Positions 1 through 6,504 of a DNA stretch of 12,961 bases are shown in pieces. A program made the position numbers and the translations under genes. Positions within the stretch are counted from its first letter, which is position 1; each line of letters starts with the position of its first letter. The notes under the pieces are model-generated. The model made no database searches, had not been told where the DNA came from, and saw nothing but the letters and a program-made list of their open reading frames with translations. Source of the DNA: Promethearchaeota archaeon (lineage in GTDB: Archaea > Asgardarchaeota > Lokiarchaeia > Sigynarchaeales > SOKP01); contig SDNN01000065.1 in assembly GCA_004524425.1 (NCBI GenBank), positions 1 through 12,961 of the forward strand. The letters are read 5' to 3'.

Positions 1-12
1 AATAAATTGTTA

Positions 13-38
13 ATTCTGTATATAGAATAAAATATTCT
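13..38 (+). promoter_or_regulatory. Putative promoter with operator-like half-sites upstream of the DJ-1/PfpI gene
   Basis: A TATATA core at 19-24 sits between ATTCT (13-17) and its inverse AGAAT (24-28), and a second ATTCT follows at 34-38. The half-sites are 10-11 bp apart, so the two direct ATTCTG copies lie on the same helix face two turns apart. If the TATA core is used, transcription would begin near 45-50, giving a leader of about 55 nt that carries the ribosome site. The arrangement suggests a dimeric repressor or activator site over the promoter. In such AT-rich DNA chance is a real alternative. Confidence 0.35.
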
Positions 39-92
39 GAGTTTTAACCGAATTAAGTAAAAAATAAGATTATTAATAAAAAAAATTAAAAT

Positions 93-99
93 AGAGGTG
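93..99 (+). promoter_or_regulatory. Shine-Dalgarno site of the DJ-1/PfpI gene
   Basis: AGAGGTG ends 5 nt before the ATG at 105 and is complementary to an archaeal 16S rRNA 3' end. It fixes the start. It is notable because most other genes here have no such site. Confidence 0.7.
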
Positions 100-104
100 T
101 TTAC

Positions 105-626
105 ATGACAACAAAAAAAATCGCTTTGTTAGCTACACATGGTTTTGAGGATGCTGAATTGATGTATCCCTTTTATCGCTTAAAGGAAGCTGGACACGAA
201 TCTATTCTTATTAGCCTTCAAAAACAACCAATAAAAGGAAAAAATGGATATCCCGTCAGACCTGATTTTAAAATAGATGAAGTTGATCCTGATGAGTATG
301 ATGGAGTAATTGTTCCTGGTGGTACCACCAATCCAGATCACTTGAGAAGAAATAAAAAAATATTAGAATTTGTAGCAAAAATGAATCAAAAAGGAAAACT
401 TGTGGGTGCTATCTGTCATGGAGGCTGGGTTTTAATCTCTGCAAAGGTCGTAAAAGGACGCGAAGCAACAAGTTATTTTGCCATTAAAGATGATATGATA
501 AATGCTGGAGTAATCTACAAGGATGAACCTGTAGTGATAGACATGAATTTAATAACATCCAGAATGCCAGATGATTTGCCGGATTTCATGAAAGCTGTTT
601 TAGCATTTCTTTCAAAACAAAAATAA
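105..626 (+). CDS. DJ-1/PfpI family protein (peptidase C56-like)
   Basis: This 173-residue protein matches the length and full layout of PfpI/YhbO proteins. The N-terminal strand is followed by HGFEDAE with the conserved Glu15. The nucleophile elbow AICHG gives Cys104 and His105. The late family segment TSYFAIKDDMINAG (about 122-135) is also present. The residue that completes the triad from a neighbouring subunit in Pyrococcus PfpI (Glu74) appears as Asp78 in PDHLRRN. PfpI-type proteins form oligomers in the cytosol and have been described as proteases, glyoxalases or protein/nucleotide deglycases, so the exact reaction cannot be set from sequence. A role in repair of carbonyl or oxidative damage is the usual expectation. 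The gene stands alone, convergent with its right neighbour. The start is supported by AGAGGTG 5 nt upstream. Confidence 0.9.
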   Translation: MTTKKIALLATHGFEDAELMYPFYRLKEAGHESILISLQKQPIKGKNGYPVRPDFKIDEVDPDEYDGVIVPGGTTNPDHLRRNKKILEFVAKMNQKGKLVGAICHGGWVLISAKVVKGREATSYFAIKDDMINAGVIYKDEPVVIDMNLITSRMPDDLPDFMKAVLAFLSKQK

Positions 627-683
627 TCTTAACTCTTTTTAAAATCGAGAAACAAAATAATAGAGCGCTTTTTATTAAATAGG

Positions 684-1913
684 TTAACCCACGCTTTTTA
701 ATTCTTTCTTTATTAGATCTTGTAAAGCATCTAATTCATTTATTTGCTTGTTAATTATCTCAATTTTCTCTTTCATGTTTTTAGAATCTGATTTTGATTT
801 TTGTGCTAATTCCTTTCTAATAACGTGATAAGTCCTAATCTGATTGATCTTTTCTTCAATATTTTTAAAATTGATTTTCAAATCTTTTTTAAATCTTTTT
901 AAAATTCGAATTTCAGTTTCAATATTATTCAATCCATTCGAGAATTGTTGATTTCTTTCCTCATCTTTCAAAACACTTACAATCTCATCAATGTTTTCCA
1001 ATAACACGATTCCAAGATCTTCAAGCGTGATGCTCAATGTTTCAAAATTCGAGAGTGGTTGTAATTCGATTTTATCCAAAATATCTGATGTATATTTAAT
1101 AGTGATATTTTTACATTTTAAATGTTCCATTCCTTTAGACTCTTCATCTAATAGTTCATCTTCATCACATAGTCCAATTTCTTCAAAATCTACCACTAAT
1201 TCCAATTCATCCAGTTCCACTTCAGTAATTAAAGGCGTGAATCTCACCTGAAGCTGTCTCTTGCCGTAAAAATCATTATTCATTCTCAATATCTGAGTAT
1301 AGGTTTGGATAAAATCTTGCCCTATTGGGGCAAATAAAACACCAGAATCGGGATCTAATTGTTTCAATAATGGATAAATTCTGTTTTGTTCGATAGCTCC
1401 AGTCACCAATATTTTTTGCCATGGACTTTTATTTGGCAATCCATTTAATGGATTTTGAACAATCACTTCAATATTTTTGTAATCTAATCTCTTTAAATTT
1501 TTTTCAGTTATTTTTGCAATTTTGGAGTTTGCCTCTAAAATTACTATTTTACCGTTGGGAGATAATTTTTGAGCCAAAGCGGCGATGTATCCGCTCTTTG
1601 CACCTAAAATTAGTAACTCATCGTTTTCTTTTAAAACAAGACCCTGAAGCATGATTGAAATCATGTGGGGTGCACTAATGGTTCTTAAATTTTCACGATT
1701 ATTTTTATCAAGATAAAACAAACTAGGTGCATCATCATATATTCTTGTCCGAAACATGTATCGTCTTGGTATGAACTCTGCTAAATCTAAATCTAGGAAA
1801 GCTTTGAACAACCTTATATCTTTTAAATAACCCTTTCTTATTAAATCAAATAACAAACCTAGTTTCAATTCAAATCTTTTGCTGTCTTCCATTTTGTTTA
1901 AATTTTTTTTCAT
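684..1913 (-). CDS. PCMT-like class I SAM methyltransferase with long helical C-terminal extension
   Basis: Residues about 10-230 of 409 follow protein-L-isoaspartate O-methyltransferase (PCMT). TISAPHM (78-84) is the family hallmark before the SAM site, motif I is LGAKSGY (103-109), ILVTGAI (168-174) follows, and a final strand near FTPL (225-228) matches the PCMT FVPL. Two key places differ: Lys replaces the middle Gly of GxGSGY, and QNPLNGLP stands where GDG is normal. PCMT activity is therefore uncertain. The rest, about 230-409, is absent from ordinary PCMT (about 210-220 residues). It has an acidic stretch (232-260) and then Lys/Glu-rich helices (310-409) likely to form coiled coils. 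No Shine-Dalgarno site precedes the ATG at 1913; Met8 (start 1892) is an alternative. The function could be repair of damaged proteins or a scaffold derived from such an enzyme. Confidence 0.75.
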   Translation of the reverse strand: MKKNLNKMEDSKRFELKLGLLFDLIRKGYLKDIRLFKAFLDLDLAEFIPRRYMFRTRIYDDAPSLFYLDKNNRENLRTISAPHMISIMLQGLVLKENDELLILGAKSGYIAALAQKLSPNGKIVILEANSKIAKITEKNLKRLDYKNIEVIVQNPLNGLPNKSPWQKILVTGAIEQNRIYPLLKQLDPDSGVLFAPIGQDFIQTYTQILRMNNDFYGKRQLQVRFTPLITEVELDELELVVDFEEIGLCDEDELLDEESKGMEHLKCKNITIKYTSDILDKIELQPLSNFETLSITLEDLGIVLLENIDEIVSVLKDEERNQQFSNGLNNIETEIRILKRFKKDLKINFKNIEEKINQIRTYHVIRKELAQKSKSDSKNMKEKIEIINKQINELDALQDLIKKELKSVG

Positions 1914-2041
1914 TTTTTTACACGTTTTGGTTTATTTGGGTTAAACTGATATAGAAATTAAAGTAAAAACACCTTATTATATCTTTTTCCTATTATAAAA
2001 AGATTAGTAATATTAATAATTTTTTTTTGTATTACATAAGT
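1914..2041. promoter_or_regulatory. Divergent promoter region between the PCMT-like gene and rhomboid
   Basis: This AT-rich spacer must hold promoters for both divergent genes. For the plus strand, TTATAAAAA at 1993-2001 is a good TATA box. It would place transcription start near 2022-2027, leaving a very short leader for the rhomboid. For the minus strand, candidates are the reverse complements of TTATTATAT (1974-1982) and of a TATA-like site near 1947-1956. Choosing between the minus-strand sites is not possible from sequence alone. Confidence 0.4.
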
Positions 2042-2632
2042 ATGTACGTGTTAGACATTGAGAATTTCAAGCAAGCCAGAATCACGCAAACCTTAATAAT
2101 TATCAACATATTTAGTTTCATTGTTTTTAATATCATATTACCTATTGAGTATATTCTTCAGCTTGCTCAAATAAATGAGAAAATAATTATAGATTCAGAA
2201 TATCATAGATTAATTACCTCCATGTTTCTCCATGCTAATATCATGCACATTTTTTCCAATATGGTTGCGTTATTAATATTTGGGACTGCGGTCGAGAAAA
2301 ATTATTATAAATGGCAATATCTTATTATCTATTTCTTATCAGGTCTTATTGGCAATCTATTTTCCTTGTTACTCTTACCCCCCGAAACTATAAGTCTGGG
2401 GGCATCTGGGGCAATTTTCGGATTAATTGGGGCGGCATTCATTTTATTTATAATTGATGGGGAGAAGACCTTGATCATTGTAGGGCTAATTTATTTATTA
2501 TATTTTATTATCGCCTCCTTTAGTCCTGGAATAAATATATGGGCCCATTTATTTGGATTGACGGGAGGTTTGATTTTTGGTTATATTTTCCTTCAAAAAA
2601 AGAAAATAAGGGATGATTATTTTTTTGATTGA
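2042..2632 (+). CDS. Rhomboid family intramembrane serine protease
   Basis: This is a six-helix membrane protein of 196 residues from the ATG at 2042. An in-frame TTG at 2027 would add five residues, and the TATA box 30 nt upstream of that TTG keeps it possible. All rhomboid signatures are present, numbered from ATG: H64xxxxH69xxxN73 in the second helix, the catalytic serine in GASGAIFG (Ser122), and the partner histidine in WAHLFGLTGG (His169). The helices continue to about residue 184 and are followed by a basic/acidic cytosolic tail, KKKIRDDYFFD. Rhomboids cut single-pass membrane proteins within the bilayer; the substrate here cannot be told. Length is typical of the minimal bacterial/archaeal form without extra domains. 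The last 16 bases overlap the end of the convergent nth gene. Confidence 0.93.
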   Translation: MYVLDIENFKQARITQTLIIINIFSFIVFNIILPIEYILQLAQINEKIIIDSEYHRLITSMFLHANIMHIFSNMVALLIFGTAVEKNYYKWQYLIIYFLSGLIGNLFSLLLLPPETISLGASGAIFGLIGAAFILFIIDGEKTLIIVGLIYLLYFIIASFSPGINIWAHLFGLTGGLIFGYIFLQKKKIRDDYFFD

Positions 2633-3294
2633 GCTTTATTCTTCTTTTTTTTTCGTTCCATCTCCATGGAAAAATCCTTCGGACACGAATCATTAATAGG
2701 ACATTTTTCGCATTTTGGCTTATTGGGCTTGCATATTTGTTGTCCAAACCTCACCAATAATCGATTTATGCGAAGCCATTGATTTTTGGGGACTGCTTCT
2801 TTTAATCTTTTTTCTGTTTCCTTGGGACTCGTAGTTTTTACAAATTTTAATCTATTTGAAATCCGATGAACGTGCGTATCTACGGGAATTGCGGGAATCT
2901 TAAAAGCATATACTAATACACAATTAGCCGTTTTTGCCCCCACCCCTGGTAAGCTATTTAATTCATTAAAATCTCTTGGCACTTGTCCATCATGCTTGTC
3001 TAACAAGATCTGAGAAATGTCTTTAATTCGAGAAGCTTTAACTCTATAGAATCCTGCTTTATAGATGAGTTTCTCGAGTTCTTCCATACTAGCATTTGCT
3101 ATTTCTTCAGGCGTTTTGTACTTTGCGAATAATGTCTTGGTCGCCTCTCTTGTATTTGTATCTCTAGTTCTCGCAGATAACACGGTTGATATTAATATCT
3201 TAAAAGGATCTTGTTTGTTGCTCGCTAGCTGATCTAAATGCGCTTCACCTTCCAAGCAACTTTCGATACTGTCTAAAACTTCTTTAACTTTCAT
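2617..3294 (-). CDS. nth: Endonuclease III, DNA glycosylase/AP lyase
   Basis: This 225-residue HhH-GPD enzyme removes oxidised pyrimidines and cuts at the abasic site. The helix-hairpin-helix LPGVGAKTA carries the catalytic Lys121, and VDTHVHR carries the catalytic Asp139. The C-terminal [4Fe-4S] loop is complete, with Cys188-x6-Cys195-x2-Cys198-x5-Cys204. The LSARTRD segment (39-45) replaces the LSAQATD of E. coli, as is common in archaeal homologues. A Lys-rich tail of about 15 residues follows the cluster and probably touches DNA. The ATG lies 10 nt after the stop of the RNA methylase upstream, so the two are probably co-transcribed. The 3' end overlaps the rhomboid gene on the other strand. 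Confidence 0.95.
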   Translation of the reverse strand: MKVKEVLDSIESCLEGEAHLDQLASNKQDPFKILISTVLSARTRDTNTREATKTLFAKYKTPEEIANASMEELEKLIYKAGFYRVKASRIKDISQILLDKHDGQVPRDFNELNSLPGVGAKTANCVLVYAFKIPAIPVDTHVHRISNRLKFVKTTSPKETEKRLKEAVPKNQWLRINRLLVRFGQQICKPNKPKCEKCPINDSCPKDFSMEMERKKKKNKAQSKK

Positions 3295-3304
3295 GATTTC
3301 AGCC

Positions 3305-4705
3305 CTAATTTTTTTCGAAAACGTAAATTTTCCTTTTTATTATCTGTCCTTTTTTAGCATCAATTAAATTCGTTACATGTTTTTTCTTGAATTGAAGTAT
3401 AACATTTGATTTATTGATTATTCGGTTTTTATCTATAATTGGAATTAATGTGAACTTGTTTTGGGCAGCGAATTTATTTATGTCCATTTGTACATCGCCT
3501 CCATCGATTGTATTAATGATCGGAGATATGATACATATTCGAGCTTTTGGTTTTAATATTTTAGAAGCTTCCTTAAAAAAGGACTCATACAATGGCTCAA
3601 GTTCTTGTTGGAATAAATCTATAACCTCATTATAATAGGGTTTCTTAACATAAAAAGGGCCGAGATCCGGTTCGGTACATATCCCATCAAAAAAATCATT
3701 TTCAAAAGAAGTGCTTAAATTTTCCACTTTAGAAACCTTGAAGTTTTCACTCAATAACGGAGGCAATGGTTCTTCCAATTCTTCCAGCAACCAATGAATA
3801 TTTCTAATAGAATTTTTAACTTTCTCAGGATCCATATCTGAGCCATACATTCTAAAATCTTCAATAAGAGCGAACAAGACAATTGTTCCATTACCTAAAA
3901 ACGGATCCAAAATTTTTTTTTCATTTCGGTTCGTAAATAAATTCAAAAAATTTAACATCATTAGTGAAAGTTTTGGAGATATTGAGCTTTTGAATTCTCT
4001 GGATGGTCTTTGTTCATCGATTTTCTTCTTAAAATTTGGATCATCTGCCGTAAACGTTCTTGCGATATACACCCCTTCTTCGGTGAAACCGAAGATGATT
4101 TCAGCACGATCTTTATTAAATAATCCATAAGTGATTAAATGATGAGGAAAGATTGGATTAAGGTTTCCAGACTTTATATTTTTTTCCGGATATTCAAAAT
4201 ATAATGATTTTTTTGCTCCTTTTTTCTTGAGAAGCGCCATGATATTTTTGTTAAGAAAAGGTAGGAAATGTTTGACTAAAACATTTTTGTAATATTTATT
4301 ATCGAACAAATCAGGATAAATGGAGACTGCAAAAAAGATATCTTCATTTTTTATTCTGTGGAATATCTTTTCAAGAGTATCATTCAATGCTTGCAGGATC
4401 TGTTTTCTTTTATTTCTAGCATATTTATACTTATCCATTATCATTGGAAAAGCATCATTCACCGTTTGAATGTCTATAAAATTGAAGATCTTAGCTATCT
4501 TTTGCGTTCCGCCTAAAATGAATTGCAATTCCATTAATTCATTGATGTAATGCTTTGATTCATCCAAATTATCGAATTCTACAATAGCAACATTTGCGGA
4601 ATAATCTTTGATCTTTCCTTTAAATTTGGAATACTTTAAGACATTATCTAGTTCTGCTATTGAAAGTCTCCAGTTAGATCCTAAAACAAATAAGAAATCC
4701 TTCAT
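3305..4705 (-). CDS. Trm11/TrmG10-like RNA methyltransferase (THUMP-type N-terminus, Rossmann methylase C-terminus)
   Basis: The 466-residue protein opens with FVLGSNWRLSIAEL (6-19), like the N-terminal region of Trm11/TrmG10 tRNA guanine-N2 methylases. A divergent middle, possibly THUMP, follows. Then comes the linker RPSREF (233-238) with SPKLSLMMLN, which precedes the methylase domain in this family. SAM motif I is LDPFLGNGT (266-274), and GSDMDP (288-293) carries the acidic ribose-binding residue. Motif IV is unusual: TEPDLGPFY (344-352) takes the place of D/N-PP-Y. Substrate and site are therefore uncertain; m2G10 of tRNA is the nearest family precedent. The gene is first in a two-gene unit with nth. 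The start ATG has no Shine-Dalgarno site, and TTTTATAA lies about 15-20 nt upstream. Confidence 0.75.
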   Translation of the reverse strand: MKDFLFVLGSNWRLSIAELDNVLKYSKFKGKIKDYSANVAIVEFDNLDESKHYINELMELQFILGGTQKIAKIFNFIDIQTVNDAFPMIMDKYKYARNKRKQILQALNDTLEKIFHRIKNEDIFFAVSIYPDLFDNKYYKNVLVKHFLPFLNKNIMALLKKKGAKKSLYFEYPEKNIKSGNLNPIFPHHLITYGLFNKDRAEIIFGFTEEGVYIARTFTADDPNFKKKIDEQRPSREFKSSISPKLSLMMLNFLNLFTNRNEKKILDPFLGNGTIVLFALIEDFRMYGSDMDPEKVKNSIRNIHWLLEELEEPLPPLLSENFKVSKVENLSTSFENDFFDGICTEPDLGPFYVKKPYYNEVIDLFQQELEPLYESFFKEASKILKPKARICIISPIINTIDGGDVQMDINKFAAQNKFTLIPIIDKNRIINKSNVILQFKKKHVTNLIDAKKGQIIKRKIYVFEKN

Positions 4706-4883
4706 GATTTTACATGTTATAAAATTCTAAATTCTTACTCAATATATGAAATATGGCTTTATTTATTGATTTTAGCTTGTGATTTTTCAGAATCTAGTAT
4801 AAAATTTCTATTTTTATAATCTTAGGTGTCGACCAAGTTATTTTGTAGAAAATGCTTTTCCTTTTTTTTCATTGAATGCTTTC

Positions 4884-4890
4884 AAGAAAA
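4884..4890 (-). terminator. T-run directly after the folded RNA candidate
   Basis: On the minus strand TTTTCTT follows the closing helix of the 4890-5022 fold immediately. Archaeal RNA polymerase stops at short T-runs, so this is a plausible 3' end for the RNA. It is too short to be decisive. Confidence 0.35.
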
Positions 4891-5022
4891 GATGAGAGTT
4901 ATCCTCCAGTTAGACCTTAATAAAAGGTCATAAATACTATAGGAAAAGTAGGGCAAAATCAGGTATACGAGGGTACACCCACCAAAAGACAAAAATCCAG
5001 GTTACTGGAGAACATCTCATCC
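4890..5022 (-). ncRNA. Candidate structured non-coding RNA, about 133 nt, family unknown
   Basis: Read on the minus strand, the ends pair. GATGAGA (5021-5015) pairs with TCTCATC (4897-4891), GTT (5013-5011) with AAC (4900-4898), and CTCCAGT (5010-5004) with ACTGGAG (4910-4904). That is 17 pairs broken only by a 1-nt and a 3-nt bulge. A G.U pair (5022 with 4890) extends it. Inside are GGTGTA (4979-4974)/TATACC (4967-4962) with a 6-nt loop, and GACCTT/AAGGTC (4929-4924 with 4918-4913) with a 5-nt loop. Two positions pair as G.U on minus but would be A.C on plus, and TTTTCTT follows the last helix on minus, so minus is favoured. It could be an independent RNA or a long leader of the methylase gene. 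It does not match tRNA, SRP, RNase P or C/D-box layouts that I know. Confidence 0.5.
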
Positions 5023-5137
5023 ATTATTTTAATATGACTTAAACTTTTTTATTTTTATGTTTTTTATTCAAAAATTTTCTTGTAGAAAAAGGGATTAATT
5101 AAACTAATACTCTTTTATCTATGAAAAATAGTCCTTG

Positions 5138-6373
5138 TTATTTTTTTTGGTTTAGCCATTCTATAAAAGCCTTAGTTTCCTTCCCATGCCAAATAGCATT
5201 TTTTGATGTTTCTTTATTAAATTGGTCAACATCTTGTTCTGAGTATTCTAATATCTCATCATCTACTTCGATTTCAAATATTTCTTCTTCATCTAAATTA
5301 ATTGAAAGCTCATATTTTTCCCCCGTAATTTCTTCTAAGGCACTCATTATTTCAATGAGATCTTCTTTCTTTCGAACTGGAATCATTTTAAGAATTTCCT
5401 CTTCAGCAATTTCATTTTCACTCATTTCGTGTTCTTTTTTCCTTTTGAGTTTCTCTTCTTGGATTTCTTTTATATTTTCAATTATATCTTGATAGTTATC
5501 CTTGAAATATTTTAAAGCCACATTGATGATATCAGATGCACTTTCCCAGTCTTGATCTCTAAGTATTTTAGTTGCCCAATTAAATAAATTTAGATTTAAA
5601 TTAACAGTTATCATCTTACCTGAAGATACCATTCCACTTGCTAGCCATTTAAATAAATTTGCTATTAAAATATTATTATCAAAGGCTGAAAAACCATATT
5701 CATGGCTAAGAGAAGAAAAACAGGACAAATTGCCAAATCCAACGACTCGACCATCATAATAATCTACTGAAACAATTAAAGGAATTTTTGGACAATCTTC
5801 TTCTACCCAACGCGTACCATCATATATTTTATGCCAAGTATTCAATCCGCCAATCGCAATAACTTCAATACTAATATTTTGTTCATCTTCAATGAAATCT
5901 AAGATTTTTAAAGAACAGGCAGAAGAGAAGACCAATTTTCTTATCTGATCGCTGATGACGTGTGGAATTATTTCAGTGATCAATGGTCTTTTTTGAAGAT
6001 ATACATAATTAACTGAATCATGTATTTCATCAGGTTGAAATTCAAATCCAAATTTCTGCGTCAATTCATTTAGATTTGTTCTATTTGTATAATCTCCTCC
6101 CATTGAGCTTATTACTAGTAAACACCCTCCATTTTTAACATAGTTCTCAAGAACCTCTATCTCATTTTCAGATAAATGATCATTTTTAGGAGATGAGAGA
6201 ATAATCATGTCGTAAACTTCCAATTTTTTTTTTGATACAAATCCTGCCTCGATCTTTCCTAATTTATATCCAGAGGTAAATAAGTAATTAGTAAAATCAC
6301 TATAGCTTGTCGCTTCTAACGTCAATTTGTTATTATGTGAATAATCGAGTCCAATGGTGGGTTTTTCTAGCAT
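5138..6373 (-). CDS. IFT52/GldG-like (GIFT / glutamine-amidotransferase-fold) protein with coiled-coil acidic tail
   Basis: Residues about 5-247 of 411 read as a GIFT/DUF4350-type domain. Features are MIILSSPKNDHLSENEIEVL (56-75), YVKNGGCLLVISSMGG (78-93), NLNELTQKFGF (100-110), and a late VVGFGNLSCFSS (210-221) then NNILIANLFKWLASG (233-247). The order and wording resemble the N-terminal domain of eukaryotic IFT52, where the corresponding pieces are xLxxYLxxGGxVxVxxGEGG, NINFLLEEYGI, LAVLGSCxMFSD and VFQWLTTG. No catalytic Cys/His pair of true amidotransferases is evident, as in other GIFT domains. A Lys/Glu-rich helix, probably coiled coil, covers 288-325, followed by an acidic C-terminal part. 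There is no signal peptide or membrane segment, so it is cytosolic. It has its own TATA box and no Shine-Dalgarno site. The cellular role is unknown; IFT52-like scaffolding is only a structural analogy. Confidence 0.6.
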   Translation of the reverse strand: MLEKPTIGLDYSHNNKLTLEATSYSDFTNYLFTSGYKLGKIEAGFVSKKKLEVYDMIILSSPKNDHLSENEIEVLENYVKNGGCLLVISSMGGDYTNRTNLNELTQKFGFEFQPDEIHDSVNYVYLQKRPLITEIIPHVISDQIRKLVFSSACSLKILDFIEDEQNISIEVIAIGGLNTWHKIYDGTRWVEEDCPKIPLIVSVDYYDGRVVGFGNLSCFSSLSHEYGFSAFDNNILIANLFKWLASGMVSSGKMITVNLNLNLFNWATKILRDQDWESASDIINVALKYFKDNYQDIIENIKEIQEEKLKRKKEHEMSENEIAEEEILKMIPVRKKEDLIEIMSALEEITGEKYELSINLDEEEIFEIEVDDEILEYSEQDVDQFNKETSKNAIWHGKETKAFIEWLNQKK

Positions 6374-6413
6374 TTTTATTTAAAATTAGTTTTTTATAGT
6401 TAATTTAAATTCC

Positions 6414-6421
6414 TATATAAA
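6414..6421 (-). promoter_or_regulatory. TATA box of the IFT52-like gene
   Basis: Read on the minus strand this is TTTATATA, close to the archaeal consensus. It lies 41-48 nt before the ATG at 6373, which gives a leader of about 15-20 nt. It indicates transcription separate from Taw2, 131 bp upstream. Confidence 0.5.
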
Positions 6422-6504
6422 TCCTAATCTAATCACGATATTATTTGATTTACTACCCTAGTAAATTTATCTAACTCTATATAAATTTTTATACTCAGAT
6501 AATT

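Larger units (their letters stand above)
4706..5137. other. 432-bp gene-free region holding a folded RNA candidate
   Basis: No coding frame of usable length was found on either strand. The outer parts (4706-4880 and 5030-5137) are very AT-rich. They contain TATA-like sites such as TTTTTATAATC (4814-4824), which, like others here, could serve the minus-strand methylase gene. The centre, 4890-5022, is visibly richer in G and C and forms a long helix with internal hairpins, described as a separate entry. The right edge abuts the stop of the next minus-strand gene. Confidence 0.6.

Noticed and set aside
991..1251. Plus-strand Ser-rich frame of 86 codons
   Set aside because: Antisense shadow of the acidic region of the PCMT-like gene, without a ribosome site or hydrophobic/structural pattern of its own.
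4826..4835. GGTGTCGACC partial palindrome as an operator
   Set aside because: Only the central GTCGAC is perfectly symmetric, and no second copy or link to a promoter was seen.
4890..5022. Reading the folded element as a C/D-box guide RNA because of CTGA and GATGAGA
   Set aside because: GATGAGA is not a proper RTGATGA C box, it is locked in the terminal helix, and no D box lies at the 3' end.
4963..5025. Minus-strand mini-ORF of about 20 codons starting in the RNA candidate
   Set aside because: No Shine-Dalgarno site, and its bases are explained by the helices; most likely chance.
5121..5492. Plus-strand Ser-rich frame of 123 codons
   Set aside because: It is the antisense of the Glu/Lys-rich tail of the IFT52-like gene; the Ser/Phe bias is what reverse GAA/AAA codons give.
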